Part shown: in pieces, positions 54,824-64,000 of the stretch
How the letters are laid out: every line of letters begins with the position of its first letter
Numbering within the stretch: the first letter of the stretch is position 1
From: Pedobacter sp. MC2016-05
GTDB lineage: Bacteria; Bacteroidota; Bacteroidia; Sphingobacteriales; Sphingobacteriaceae
Direction: 5' to 3'
Length of the DNA stretch: 64,000 bases
NCBI RefSeq assembly: GCF_026239735.1
Contig: NZ_JAPIVT010000001.1
Coordinates: forward strand, 1 to 64,000
Notes under the pieces: generated by a model
Told to the model about the DNA's origin: nothing
Seen by the model: only the letters and a program-made list of their open reading frames with translations
Database searches by the model: none
Made by a program: the position numbers and the translations under genes

Positions 54824-55310
54824 CTTAATCGGAGTAAGAATTCCCAGCTTCCTGATGTATTTACCTGAAGGGCTAGCGGAAATAAACTTATGCAGTTCTT
54901 TTCGATCTGCAAGAGCAAATAACGCACTTAGAAATTAAAGGATAACTCTTTCATATTTCAGAAGAAACTCAATCACTCAATACCGTATCGCCCAAGGAGC
55001 ATAGTTTGGCCTAAACTGCAAATCTCTGGCACCATCAGTTCCATATTATATTGATTTGAATAGAGATAAATGAGGCTATATTACTCGTATCCTGCAATGT
55101 ACAAATGCTCGGAATATAATTTGAAAACTCATAATGATGCAAAGGTATGCCTTGCAAGGCGTAGGCAGATACTTTTGTCAATGGTCAGGGATCGACGATT
55201 TCTCTAAGTAAAACACAAGAAAAATCATCTAAATAAAACCAGCTACAAAATATCAAGAAATTAATAAATGATTTTCGCGAACATTTCAGTATCAACGCCA
55301 TATACAATTA

Positions 55311-55409
55311 CCCTAATTCTATTACAATTATTCATTATATTTACCCTAATTCTGTGACGAAACATTCATTAATTAACCCTAATTTTATAACAACAAGTTT
55401 GATAGGATA
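55311..55409. repeat. Three phased repeats of about 33 bp
   Basis: CCCTAATTCT recurs at 55311 and 55344 and CCCTAATTTT at 55377, each preceded by TTA or TTAA and spaced exactly 33 bp, about three turns of the helix. Flanks share weaker similarity (ATTCATTA). The gap 54824-55492 between convergent genes holds no credible gene. Confidence 0.6.
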
Positions 55410-55492
55410 ATATTTACAGAGTTAGAAAAATGGCTTAACAATATTAAGATTTTATGTAATCATTTTATAGTAGATAGCCATAAAAACAGGGC

Positions 55493-58400
55493 TTACCTCA
55501 TCAACATCAAACTACCAGAAATACTTTTACACTTTGTCGCCAGATGAATAGTATAGTAATATACACCCACAGGAAGGATTTTACCATTACTTCGCCCGTC
55601 AAATGGGATTCCATAACCACTGCTATTAAATACCACATTGCCTAAACGGTTAAAAACCTTTATTAAGACTTGAGGATATTGTTCAATATTCTTAATTATC
55701 CAGGTATCATTCGCCCCATCACCATTTGGTGAAAATGATGAAGGAACATCTACCGCTTTCTCGGCAAAAGTAACCGGCACTGCAGTACGTTTGCTTTCAC
55801 AATTTCCATTGGCCAAACTCAGGAAATACGATTTAGATTTTACCATTTCCAATGTAAATAAACCCGTATTGTTTTCTATTAATGCCTGTCGGCTGGTTTC
55901 AAATTGATATAGTTTATAGGTACCTGCAACAGGATTTAACACCCTTATAGTTCCCTCACCTTCGCCACATAGCTTAACATCAGCTACTGCGGGCGCTTCA
56001 ATCTCCTCTCCAATGTTGTCTATTACAAATTCTTTTTCTACAAAATTACAGCTACTACCGCTGTTATCAGTTACCTTGAGTTTATACAATCCGTATGGTA
56101 CATTTACTAATATCGGCTGCCTGCCCACAACCTCTTCCTGGTTGTTCAACCACTCGTACTGATAAGGCGCAACCCCGCCCTTAATCATCACATTACTAAT
56201 TGCTCCAAGGCCCATTGCACAATGGTCGGCCTTGTTATTTACCTCAGCTAAATCCATCACCAAGGGTTCAATACGCAAAACTGTGTAGTCTTTAAAGTGT
56301 TGTTCACATTCTTTTTCGTCCGTTAAAAACAAACTGTATTTACCGGTTTTCAATCCAGTTATCGTATTCGTACGGCCAATAGTAGCGCCGGTTGCATCCG
56401 TCCAACGCAGTTTTGTTCCTGCATCAATACCCGAAGTTTGAACCGTGATCATACCCGAATCTTCACCACATGCGGCATCGGAAATCTTGTAAATCAGTTC
56501 TGGAAAAACCTTTGCACTTTGCCTGATGATGTTATACTCCAGCGTTTTGATACAGTAAGTATTTGCAATTGTTAATTTATACTTACCTGGCGCAAGGTTT
56601 ACAACATCTATTTGATGGCCAAAATCTAATCCAGCATCATTTGTCCACTTGTAGGTTAACCGATCAGAAGAACTAATCTTCAGGTTTTTTATCCAGCCAT
56701 CATTGGTTGTACATCCTGCATTTCTTAAATCGTATGCCGAATCATCAACCGTTATTCCATTTTTTTCCTCGATGATAAAGGAATAAAAAAGTGATCCGCA
56801 AGTACCCTGATCTTTAACTTCGACGGTATATTTACCAGCTGGTACTCCGCGTAAATTTGCTTCGGTACCCACGATATCCTGCTTTTCATTTCGCCATATA
56901 AAAGTTATGGCTTCTTTTCCTGAAGCAATCAAACCCGTTATGCTGCCATTTTTGCGATCACAATCTGCATGTTCAATCAGCATTTTTGTAAGGTCTGCAA
57001 CCGGAGCACCTTCCGCAGGAATATTAAAAGGGCCAAAAACAACTGTACAGTTGTCGGTGCTAACCACTTTGAGTCTGTAATTACCCCCTTTAACATTTTG
57101 TAAAGTAAGCGCAGTTCCCTTAACCTCATCTGCATCATTTAACCAGCTAACAGACTTCGTTTTTGCGGCCTCCAAATTCGATAAAAATACATTGCTAATT
57201 CCACCATTCTCCATACTGCAGGTAGCAGGCTGTGTTTTCATCAAAGCGGTATACAATTGGGGCGTAATATCTTTTAGCTCCCAAGTAAAAGTTTGTGTTT
57301 TACAGGCCGTACCCAAAAATGCAGTAAAAGAATAAGTTCCAGGCGGTAGGTCTTTTAAATCGGCATTGGTGCCGATTAATTTTTTTTCTGCGTTTCGCCA
57401 TTCAATGGCTGTAGCACCCTGCACCACAATTCCGGTAATTGAACCATTTGCCTGCCCGCAAGTAGGCTGTTTAATAATGTAATTACCCATTTGTAAACCC
57501 ATCCCTAAAAACTCCGAGGTACGATTATTTAAAGTAGCCGATGCCGTAAAGCCGACATTGGCCGGAATGGTCATCTTCCAGTTTCCTTGCCCATCAGCAA
57601 AACTACTTCCTAAATATTTCTTTGCATCACACTGGTAACATTCTCCATCCGAAAACACTTCAATTTCTGCATTAGGCGTAGCGGTTCCCTTTAAAGAACC
57701 ATTATCGTATTCATCAATTTTAATAACCGGAATTTCTACTTTTGATTTTTCTGATTTATAGGTAATGGGCATGGATGAAATACAATAAATCGAATTTCTT
57801 TGCAATAAAATGTCGCCACAGTTGTTTGCACTTACACCAGGTGTTCCCGGCCCAAAGCTTACCCGGTTGGCCATTACATTTTCTTCTCCAGGATTTTTCC
57901 CGCCAATGATCATATTGGAGCAGTTTTCCAAGCCTATAGTACTGTAAGCATAAGATTTGCTTCCATCACTTCGTATCCCCATCCGGTTTCCCTGTATCTT
58001 TCCAGAGTTGTGAATATTTTTGAAATCGAAACCACCACTCCCCAAAAAGGTATTATTGATGAGTTCTACATTCCTAAAATCCTGAATATACCCGCGGGCA
58101 CCAATACCTACACCTACGCTCTCCACCCCAAAACTGTTGTTCTTAACAATACACTTCTCGCCGGTAGCCTCTACAGCTTGTGTAGTGGGGTTAATCCCTG
58201 ATATCATTACCCCATAATCCCGAAAACCCCAGAGGTTTCCTTCCTCCTTCGTGTCGCCTCCAACCATTACATCATCACATAACCTAAAATTGAGCGTACC
58301 CCCAAAGGCAGGGCCAACCGCTGTTTTCTTATCGGCTGCAATACCAAACCAATTTGCCGAAACTTTAATGGTTTTACATTTAAACAGGTAAACATCATAA

Positions 58401-58882
58401 TCGCAGGTTAAGAAAATATTACCCTTTCCAACAGCTCCAATGGTAATATTAGTGCTTTGTGCAATATAAATCGGGCTAGCTCCCCTTCCTCCAGCCGCAA
58501 AATTTGAAAAACTTAAACCATAAATTTCAAGATGGTTAACAGCCGTCCCTTTCAGCGCCGTTCTTTCGGTATAATCGGTATAAGGAATCACGGTTTCGAT
58601 CGTTACTTTAGCATCAGATAAACCAAGCGCCGCACCCGGTAGGGTAGTCCCGTCAATAACAAGATGAGAAGAAAGTATTAGTGGCGATTTCAAGCTAATG
58701 AGCCTGGCTGTAGCCGTAAAATGTATATAGTCAGTTTCAGCACTTCCATTGGCGCCCGCTTTTTCTAAAGCTTCTCTCAACGTGCCCGGCCCGCTGTCGA
58801 GTTGACTACCCACCGTAAATATCTCCGCATGGACCACGCCAAAGGTCGATAAGAATAAAAACAAGAACAGTAATCGAAACAT
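55493..58882 (-). CDS. Large surface protein with seven repeat modules and T9SS C-terminal domain
   Basis: 1129 aa. A signal peptide (LLFLFLFLSTFGVVHA) is followed by a right-handed beta-helix region (about 20-370, with NCSNMIIGGKNPGEENVMAN-like parallel turns). A linker and seven modules of about 80 residues come next, each of the form 'C...G.I......W.......G....L..v..G.Y.l.v.....C'. The last 85 residues (VPSSFSPNGDGANDTWIIKN... VFNRLGNVVF... LPVGVYYYTIHL) are the type-B type IX secretion domain. It is therefore exported across the outer membrane and held on or released from the surface. Gliding or adhesion is plausible; no enzyme domain is seen. Confidence 0.87.
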   Translation of the reverse strand: MFRLLFLFLFLSTFGVVHAEIFTVGSQLDSGPGTLREALEKAGANGSAETDYIHFTATARLISLKSPLILSSHLVIDGTTLPGAALGLSDAKVTIETVIPYTDYTERTALKGTAVNHLEIYGLSFSNFAAGGRGASPIYIAQSTNITIGAVGKGNIFLTCDYDVYLFKCKTIKVSANWFGIAADKKTAVGPAFGGTLNFRLCDDVMVGGDTKEEGNLWGFRDYGVMISGINPTTQAVEATGEKCIVKNNSFGVESVGVGIGARGYIQDFRNVELINNTFLGSGGFDFKNIHNSGKIQGNRMGIRSDGSKSYAYSTIGLENCSNMIIGGKNPGEENVMANRVSFGPGTPGVSANNCGDILLQRNSIYCISSMPITYKSEKSKVEIPVIKIDEYDNGSLKGTATPNAEIEVFSDGECYQCDAKKYLGSSFADGQGNWKMTIPANVGFTASATLNNRTSEFLGMGLQMGNYIIKQPTCGQANGSITGIVVQGATAIEWRNAEKKLIGTNADLKDLPPGTYSFTAFLGTACKTQTFTWELKDITPQLYTALMKTQPATCSMENGGISNVFLSNLEAAKTKSVSWLNDADEVKGTALTLQNVKGGNYRLKVVSTDNCTVVFGPFNIPAEGAPVADLTKMLIEHADCDRKNGSITGLIASGKEAITFIWRNEKQDIVGTEANLRGVPAGKYTVEVKDQGTCGSLFYSFIIEEKNGITVDDSAYDLRNAGCTTNDGWIKNLKISSSDRLTYKWTNDAGLDFGHQIDVVNLAPGKYKLTIANTYCIKTLEYNIIRQSAKVFPELIYKISDAACGEDSGMITVQTSGIDAGTKLRWTDATGATIGRTNTITGLKTGKYSLFLTDEKECEQHFKDYTVLRIEPLVMDLAEVNNKADHCAMGLGAISNVMIKGGVAPYQYEWLNNQEEVVGRQPILVNVPYGLYKLKVTDNSGSSCNFVEKEFVIDNIGEEIEAPAVADVKLCGEGEGTIRVLNPVAGTYKLYQFETSRQALIENNTGLFTLEMVKSKSYFLSLANGNCESKRTAVPVTFAEKAVDVPSSFSPNGDGANDTWIIKNIEQYPQVLIKVFNRLGNVVFNSSGYGIPFDGRSNGKILPVGVYYYTIHLATKCKSISGSLMLMR

Positions 58883-58909
58883 GGGTGAGGGCGCAGTTTA
58901 TTAATAAAG

Positions 58910-58917
58910 CAAATGTA
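58910..58917 (-). promoter_or_regulatory. -7 box of the surface-protein gene
   Basis: Read on the minus strand TACATTTG fits TAnnTTTG and would start transcription near 58903, about 20 nt before the ATG at 58882. No TTTG occurs at the -33 place. Confidence 0.45.
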
Positions 58918-59025
58918 GCAGAATTTAATCTTTTTTTTACCAGCAGAAGAAATGTGTTAAAAGGCTCTATGTCATGTATATTAAGTGTTTTACAATTGAA
59001 GATTACTCATCTATAATCTTACTAA

Positions 59026-59050
59026 TAGCTATAGAAATAATTTATAGCTA
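59026..59050. repeat. Inverted repeat in the 58.9-59.4 kb gap
   Basis: TAGCTATA at 59026-59033 and TATAGCTA at 59043-59050, a perfect 8-bp repeat with a 9-nt centre. The rest of 58883-59445 is AT-rich with no credible gene. Confidence 0.35.
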
Positions 59051-59445
59051 AAGTTATTAAAACATAGCCAAATGTAGCGATGGAAGAGTTTGCCAACATA
59101 CCAAAACAACTGATATCATCTTTTTATTGAGATAAACATATTAATTATCTGAAATCAATAATTTACGGAAAAACCCGACGAAGCCAGAACAAGCCTTACT
59201 CAAACAATCTTCTGATTAACAACTACCTGCAAACAAAATTACGACTCACTAACTATCCAAAATGACTATTATTGGGCTCAAATGTTATCACTCAAATTTA
59301 CGAAATGAATTTATTTAACCCAAGAAAAATCATTAAGCCATAAGAAGCTACAGAGTATTAAGAAAGCCGAAAAAACTAATTTTTGTAAACGAGACTTACT
59401 AAATCGCCATGAGTAAAGGAACTTTTATTAAAACAAAAAACTATC

Positions 59446-59548
59446 TATCAACAGCCAAATTAACTCATTTTATATACGTTTTGGCTGAAGATATTTTTTT
59501 TATCCACAGCCAAAACACTATATTTGAACAATGTTTTGGCTGCGGATA
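59446..59548 (+). promoter_or_regulatory. Four-copy operator array around the ATPase promoter
   Basis: A 16-bp element GTTTTGGCTGNNGATA occurs four times in alternating orientation: minus 59446-59461 (two mismatches), plus 59478-59493, minus 59501-59516, plus 59533-59548. Centres are 32, 23 and 32 bp apart, so the array is symmetric about 59497. TATATTTG at 59519-59526, a TAnnTTTG box, lies between copies 3 and 4, and the predicted start near 59533 is the first base of copy 4. A repressor there would block the promoter. Confidence 0.75.
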
Positions 59549-59578
59549 AAATTGTTTTAACCTCTTAGAAGAAGAAAT

Positions 59579-61012
59579 ATGGAATTGCTCATCGGAAGAA
59601 TAGCGGAAAAGAAAATATTGTCAGAGGCGCTTGCTTCGTCCTCATCAGAACTCTTAGCAGTCTTTGGCAGGAGAAGAGTCGGAAAAACTTTCTTGATCCG
59701 ATCGGTCTTCCAGAAACAGCTCATTTTTGAACTGTCGGGAGTTCACGATGCGAATGCTAGCGAGCAATTACTCAATTTCAGCAAGGCTATCGCAGATGCA
59801 CTAGGCTCAGGATTAACTCCTGCAGCTCCTAAGAACTGGACGGAAGCTTTCTGGCAACTCAGGGAATTTGCAGCCCCTATACTTAAAAAAAGAAAAGCTG
59901 TAATCTTCTTTGACGAGTTCCCTTGGTTAAGCTCGCATAAATCAGGCTTTCTTTCTGCATTCGAATATTTCTGGAACCAATGGGCCTCACAGCAGCCAAA
60001 CCTGATTGTTACTATCTGTGGATCTGCGGCCACTTGGATGATCAAAAAAGTTGTCAACAGTAAAGGAGGTCTGCACAATCGTTTAACGCGTAAAATCCGC
60101 CTGTTACCTTTCACATTGCACGAGACAGAACAGTACCTAAAAAGCAATAATATCCATATTGACCGTTACCAGGTGCTAACCATTTTTATGGCAATGGGCG
60201 GTGTCCCCCATTATCTGAAAGAACTAAAAAAAGGGGAAAGTGCTACCCAGGTCATTGACCGGCTTTGCTTCACCAAGGATGGTCTCCTTTCAACAGAATT
60301 CGCAAACCTATACCGTTCTCTTTTCGAAAACGCAGACAGGCATATTTCCGTAGTCAAAGCACTCGCGGACAAACCATCGGGATTAACAAGAAACGAAATC
60401 ATACGGATATGCAACCTACAGAGTGGGGGGACTATCAGTCTTTTACTTGAGGAAATTGTGGAGTCTGGCTTCATTACTCCGCACCTGCCTTTCCGGAAGA
60501 ATGCCAATCAGAGCATTTACAAGCTTAGCGATGAATACAGCCTTTTCTACCTTAAATTTATTGAACATTCCCGCGCCACCGGTGCAGGCACATGGCTAAA
60601 AAAATCATCGACGTCTTCCTGGAGGAGTTGGAGTGGTTATGCCTTTGAAGGGATCTGTATGAAGCATACAGATAATATTAAACAGGCGCTTGGTATTTCT
60701 GGAGTGTTCACGGAAACATCAGCTTGGCGGCATTCTCCTAAAGATGGAAACGGTGCACAGGTCGATCTTTTGCTGGACAGACAGGATAATGTGATAAGCA
60801 TATGTGAAATGAAGTTCTCATATGCTGAGTTTGCTATTGATAAAACCTATGCTACTGAGTTAAAGAACAAACTTGATATATTTCGTCGGGAGAGTAAAAC
60901 TAAAAAAGCACTGTTCCTAGCCATGGTTACAACCTATGGCACTAAAAACAATATGTATTCTATTGGCTTGGTACAGAACGAAGTCACCATGGATGATTTG
61001 TTTTTACCTTAG
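59579..61012 (+). CDS. AAA ATPase (PF01637-type) with C-terminal nuclease-fold domain
   Basis: 477 aa, cytoplasmic. Walker A FGRRRVGKTFLIRS (about 30-45), Walker B AVIFFDEFPWL (about 108-118), sensor TICGSAATWM, arginine finger region LHNRLTRKIRLLPF. A winged helix (about 265-320: RHISVVKALADKPSGLTRNE) follows. The C-terminal 120 residues carry the PD-(D/E)xK pattern AQVDLLLDRQDNVISICEMK, as in DUF234-type family members. A stand-alone DNA-acting ATPase of unknown role. Its winged helix could bind the four-copy array in its own promoter, 30 bp upstream. Confidence 0.88.
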   Translation: MELLIGRIAEKKILSEALASSSSELLAVFGRRRVGKTFLIRSVFQKQLIFELSGVHDANASEQLLNFSKAIADALGSGLTPAAPKNWTEAFWQLREFAAPILKKRKAVIFFDEFPWLSSHKSGFLSAFEYFWNQWASQQPNLIVTICGSAATWMIKKVVNSKGGLHNRLTRKIRLLPFTLHETEQYLKSNNIHIDRYQVLTIFMAMGGVPHYLKELKKGESATQVIDRLCFTKDGLLSTEFANLYRSLFENADRHISVVKALADKPSGLTRNEIIRICNLQSGGTISLLLEEIVESGFITPHLPFRKNANQSIYKLSDEYSLFYLKFIEHSRATGAGTWLKKSSTSSWRSWSGYAFEGICMKHTDNIKQALGISGVFTETSAWRHSPKDGNGAQVDLLLDRQDNVISICEMKFSYAEFAIDKTYATELKNKLDIFRRESKTKKALFLAMVTTYGTKNNMYSIGLVQNEVTMDDLFLP

Positions 61013-61090
61013 TATAATATCTACCCTATTTCTGTATCAGACGTATTCATTTATCCACTCGGCAATAGTAAAATCGATGATCTCGGCATT

Positions 61091-62773
61091 TCAGATCTGA
61101 TTTAATTCATCTATTAAAGCTTTCCGTTGCGGGTATTGTTTTCTAAAGAACTCAATCAAAGTATTAACCTCTTGATTTCCGCCTAACTTCATCATTCTAC
61201 GCAAATACTTGCAAGCGGTGCGATAATGGCTTCGCCCAACGGAACCAGCAACATAATCCAGAATCCTCTCGCTGTAAAGCCCAATCAATTCAGGGGCGTA
61301 ATCTTTTGCTAAATATTCTTCGTTTTGCTCAATCTTTTCCATTGACGGGTTTAGTTTTAGCATCACAAACAACCGTTCCCACCACTCTTCTTTGATGTAT
61401 ATCTGCCGTATTAAATCCAGGTAACCCCATCTTTTTATGGCTGAAGTTTCTGTAATGATTTCTTCCAAAAAAGCGTCCCAGTTTTCAGCATCAATATGAT
61501 CTTTTAAGATTTGATAGTAGTCCTGTTGGGGATAAAAATTGTCGATAAATAAAAGCCTCGCATATTCGATGATTTTTTGTGTATGTCTTTGCGCTTGGGC
61601 AGCCTTTAGCAACCAATTATACCAGTCCTTTACCAGGCCCGGCTTATCTTTTCTATCACATTTAATTCCGTCTTCGGAGAGCTGGATCACTCGGTAGAAA
61701 TCATTGCTCTTAAATGCTTTCTCTATTTCGTTTGTTCGGATTGAGGCGTTAGAAATATGCTGGCCGACATACTTTTCAACTTCATTCTCACTTTTAAATC
61801 GCCTCAATAAACCCAGCTTTAGAGATTGCGCTTGTTCCATTTCATACTCTCCGGATACCGTATCCAGACAACCCAAAATAACATCTGCTTCATTTTCCTT
61901 TTCAACCAAGTCACCGGCGAGATCTAATATTCCTAAATGCCAGTCCCAACCTTCAAATTTTTTTGTGTTAAAAGACCATATGCAGTAATCAAAAACCTGC
62001 TTTCTTAGGATTTCAGAAAGCTCCTGTTTTGATAGTTCTGAAAGTAAAGCCATTGCCGATTCAATAAAATAGCCCAGATCTCCACTACTGTCGTCAGCAA
62101 ATTGGAAGGCATCAGTTACCTCTTCAAGCAAAGCTGTAGTTATAAAAAAAACATTTTCATAATTCCTATTTTTCAAAGAACGATTGGCATTCTCCAAAAA
62201 AGGCATTAAAGTATTTACAACATGTTTCATTTCCGACCAGTCAATCCAATCATATTTTCCGGCGGCTGTTCTTAAGATGTAATGAATTTGTTTTTGATAA
62301 ACTTCTTTCGACTGGTTTTTACTTAAATAGCCAAAAGTCGCTAAAAAATAATTTGCAAATTTTTTATCATTCTTACACTGCTCTTCTGTGAAGGCGATGA
62401 GTTCCTGATGTGGAATGTCTTTTAACAACGCCTTTATTTGTTGGGCAGTTGAAGCGGTTTTTTTCTTTATTGTTATTTGTTGGGGAACTTCCGTGAGTTG
62501 TAAATAATGTTTTTGCAGATAGAAAATAGTTGCAACTACGTGTTTACACACAGAGCCGAAATAATAAGGGCAATCACATTGATGCTCATTGATGATTTCG
62601 TTCTCAATTGTTAACCGAACAGTGTAATGTTCCCTACCAGCAACAATAGCTTCATATTCCCCACTAGCATTCTCTGAAAGATCAATGACAGAGCCTCTTT
62701 TATAATAATTAACTCCTCGTTTTAAAATGGCTTCATCAACGATTTGTTCAAATTCGTTTAAAGGTATTTGCAT
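61091..62773 (-). CDS. SWIM zinc-finger family protein
   Basis: 560 aa, cytoplasmic. SWIM motif near residues 79-92: CDCPYYFGSVCKHVVA (C-x-C-xn-C-x-H), inside an N-terminal region that begins ILKRGVNYYKRGSVID as in other SWIM proteins. The rest is a helical repeat solenoid. It contains no SNF2 helicase domain, with which SWIM fingers are often fused. Partner of the next gene upstream, 12 bp away, so they form an operon. Function unknown. Confidence 0.85.
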   Translation of the reverse strand: MQIPLNEFEQIVDEAILKRGVNYYKRGSVIDLSENASGEYEAIVAGREHYTVRLTIENEIINEHQCDCPYYFGSVCKHVVATIFYLQKHYLQLTEVPQQITIKKKTASTAQQIKALLKDIPHQELIAFTEEQCKNDKKFANYFLATFGYLSKNQSKEVYQKQIHYILRTAAGKYDWIDWSEMKHVVNTLMPFLENANRSLKNRNYENVFFITTALLEEVTDAFQFADDSSGDLGYFIESAMALLSELSKQELSEILRKQVFDYCIWSFNTKKFEGWDWHLGILDLAGDLVEKENEADVILGCLDTVSGEYEMEQAQSLKLGLLRRFKSENEVEKYVGQHISNASIRTNEIEKAFKSNDFYRVIQLSEDGIKCDRKDKPGLVKDWYNWLLKAAQAQRHTQKIIEYARLLFIDNFYPQQDYYQILKDHIDAENWDAFLEEIITETSAIKRWGYLDLIRQIYIKEEWWERLFVMLKLNPSMEKIEQNEEYLAKDYAPELIGLYSERILDYVAGSVGRSHYRTACKYLRRMMKLGGNQEVNTLIEFFRKQYPQRKALIDELNQI

Positions 62774-62785
62774 AGCGTCAAGCTT

Positions 62786-63538
62786 TTATAAAGACTTAGA
62801 GATGGGTTCTTTTTCCAAATCGTAAACCCCTGTTGACAGCTCTACCTGAAACCACTCTTTAAACATTCTGTAATTCCTGTTTTGGGGCCATTGTTTTTTA
62901 TTGGTATGTCTTTCTTCTAGTTCGAGAATAAATAACTTATCAAAGTTCTTTCTAAGCCAGGCTTCCACGTCCTCAATATCTTCACTTAACAGGTAAGTTT
63001 TTGTTTCAATTGTCTCATCCACATCGGGGTGCAAATTAGAATACCAATTCAAAGAAGGTTGCAATGGTTTTAGTATGATTGCACTGCGATTGATATAGTT
63101 TTCTTCGAAATCCTCCTGACTATGCTCATCTTCCAACTCCTCCAACATCGACGCCAGATAATCGTCTTTCGCTTGGGTAACCACAGATAAAATAGGTTCT
63201 CCACTGGTTTCTTTTATTTCAAAATCTACGATAAAACTATCATAGTCCTTAAATTTTACTGTTTTTGAGTAAATCATTCTCTTCAACAAATCCAAATTTA
63301 TGTCCGTTTTCTTGACAGAATTGAGAATGGCATCAGTTTCTTCCTTTGGCAATAACATTTTCAGATTACCAAAATTCCAAGCATTGATGGCAAACTCAAA
63401 AATGTCTTCATAATATTCTGTATCAGCAAAATCTGACATATAGGGTTCTATGAACTGTTCCAGTAATTTTGAATATTTTACACCTTGGTTTTGGATAATC
63501 GTTTTATTTCCAAATAAATTGATGCCTTTGCTTTTCAT
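62786..63538 (-). CDS. Hypothetical protein, partner of the SWIM protein
   Basis: 250 aa, acidic, no signal peptide. No family motif that I recognise. Notable parts are an acidic EELEDEHSQEDFEENYINRS stretch and LEERHTNKKQWPQNRNYRMF near the C-terminus. It is the first gene of a two-gene operon with the SWIM zinc-finger protein and so may work with it. Confidence 0.7.
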   Translation of the reverse strand: MKSKGINLFGNKTIIQNQGVKYSKLLEQFIEPYMSDFADTEYYEDIFEFAINAWNFGNLKMLLPKEETDAILNSVKKTDINLDLLKRMIYSKTVKFKDYDSFIVDFEIKETSGEPILSVVTQAKDDYLASMLEELEDEHSQEDFEENYINRSAIILKPLQPSLNWYSNLHPDVDETIETKTYLLSEDIEDVEAWLRKNFDKLFILELEERHTNKKQWPQNRNYRMFKEWFQVELSTGVYDLEKEPISKSL

Positions 63539-63683
63539 TTGTTAATTAGTTAAATTATTTAATTTGCTTCAGTAACATTTATCAAAAATAATAAATCTTT
63601 TTAATGACTTTAAAATATCCCCTATGGTTGTATAAGGCACTTAGGACTAAAGTTCTTCAAGAAAGCATTTTTCAACAAGTCTT

Positions 63684-64000
63684 CTATATTTTTCGCTGCT
63701 CGTAATGCCGTTTAAATTGGTCAGCCACATTTTCCATATTTTTGTCAAGTTTAAAATGAAATCACCGTTTCCTCAATTCAGGATAATCTGTAATTAGGTC
63801 ATTGAAGCGACGAAAAGGCTTTTCACGGGAAAGTGCCATGTAGAACTCTTCCTTTTCTTTCAGTGGTACCACCTCACTTATAAAATCCTCTATCATGGTA
63901 AAGGATGTTGTACTATACATTCCTTCGAGTCGAATATAGTCTGCCCAATTCTCCTCAATTTTTTCGATATCGTCTATAAAAAGTTCATCATAATATCCTA
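63684..64000 (-). pseudogene. UPF0158-like protein, partial, with in-frame stop
   Basis: Runs in from beyond 64000 on the minus strand. Visible residues include WADYIRLEGMYSTTSFTMIE, DFISEVVPLKEKEEFYMALS and EKPFRRFNDLITDYPELRKR, which match the UPF0158 'SFRIMEDF ... KPFREFK' pattern. At 63762-63764 the codon TGA stands where the family has Trp (RKR-W-F). Past it the frame continues FHFKLDKNMENVADQFKRHY and ends at a TAG at 63684-63686. A TGG to TGA change is the simplest reading; the truncated protein would lose about 25 residues. The N-terminus is outside the window. Confidence 0.6.

Noticed and set aside
54729..54938. 69-codon ORF overlapping the end of the TauE/SafE gene
   Set aside because: A frame shadow of a well-supported membrane protein.
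55311..55409. Telomere-like or CRISPR-like array
   Set aside because: Only three units, no conserved 25-40 bp repeat with unique spacers and no cas genes.

Overview
The window looks like a chromosomal segment of a Sphingobacteriaceae member of the Bacteroidota, most likely Pedobacter or a close relative. The taxonomic call is inference from gene content and promoter style: a SusC/SusD pair, a protein with a type IX secretion C-terminal domain, TPR-type sensor kinases, a fused ccoNO oxidase gene, PqiA-like tandem proteins, and promoters of the form TTTG-N19-TAnnTTTG. I see no rRNA, tRNA, CRISPR array, transposase or phage gene.

Layout. 1-9.2 kb: a Gfo/Idh/MocA oxidoreductase, an EEP-fold phosphatase, two small enzymes (SnoaL-like, VOC), an acyltransferase-3 membrane protein, an ABC-F ATPase gene broken by one extra base, a lone GHKL/Hsp90-type ATPase, and an unknown single-pass membrane protein with a textbook promoter. 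9.2-12.4 kb: a candidate structured RNA (pseudoknot plus three abutting hairpins), a tiny acidic secreted peptide, then a TPR sensor histidine kinase and its response regulator. 12.4-18.2 kb: an accessory island with a free-standing HsdR-N-type nuclease, a membrane-anchored phospholipase-D-fold protein, a VWA-like lipoprotein, DUF6804, a small Cys protein overlapping a thermonuclease, and a flavin-binding protein.

18.3-30.3 kb: nutrient uptake and envelope. A SusC-SusD-phosphatase operon runs on the minus strand. Divergent from it are an ECF sigma factor, an anti-sigma-like HEAT protein, two DUF4097-type secreted proteins and an outer-membrane beta-barrel receptor. 30.3-40 kb: two tandem PqiA-like proteins, an AraC regulator, an aldo/keto reductase, a GIN-domain protein, a CrtO-like membrane protein, a divergent HxlR/quinone reductase pair and a PRC-barrel protein, separated by intergenic dispersed repeats.

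40.4-54.8 kb is the functional core: a micro-oxic respiration locus. An unknown Cys-rich protein, a FixL-like haem-PAS kinase and a regulator that fuses a receiver to a CRP/FNR module (FixJ and FixK in one chain) precede a truncated lactate-dehydrogenase-like protein, hemN, ccoI, ccoS, ccoNO, ccoQ, ccoP, ccoG, ccoH and a TauE/SafE-type membrane protein. Three promoters here (before 40430, 44614 and 49029) each carry a CRP/FNR-like palindrome centred exactly 51.5 bp upstream of a TAnnTTTG box, which points to one regulon probably driven by the fused regulator.

54.8-64 kb: 33-bp phased repeats, a 1129-residue surface protein with seven repeat modules, an ATPase/nuclease-fold protein whose promoter is embedded in four alternating copies of a 16-bp operator-like element, a SWIM zinc-finger protein with a partner of unknown function, and a UPF0158-like gene that runs off the window and carries an in-frame stop.
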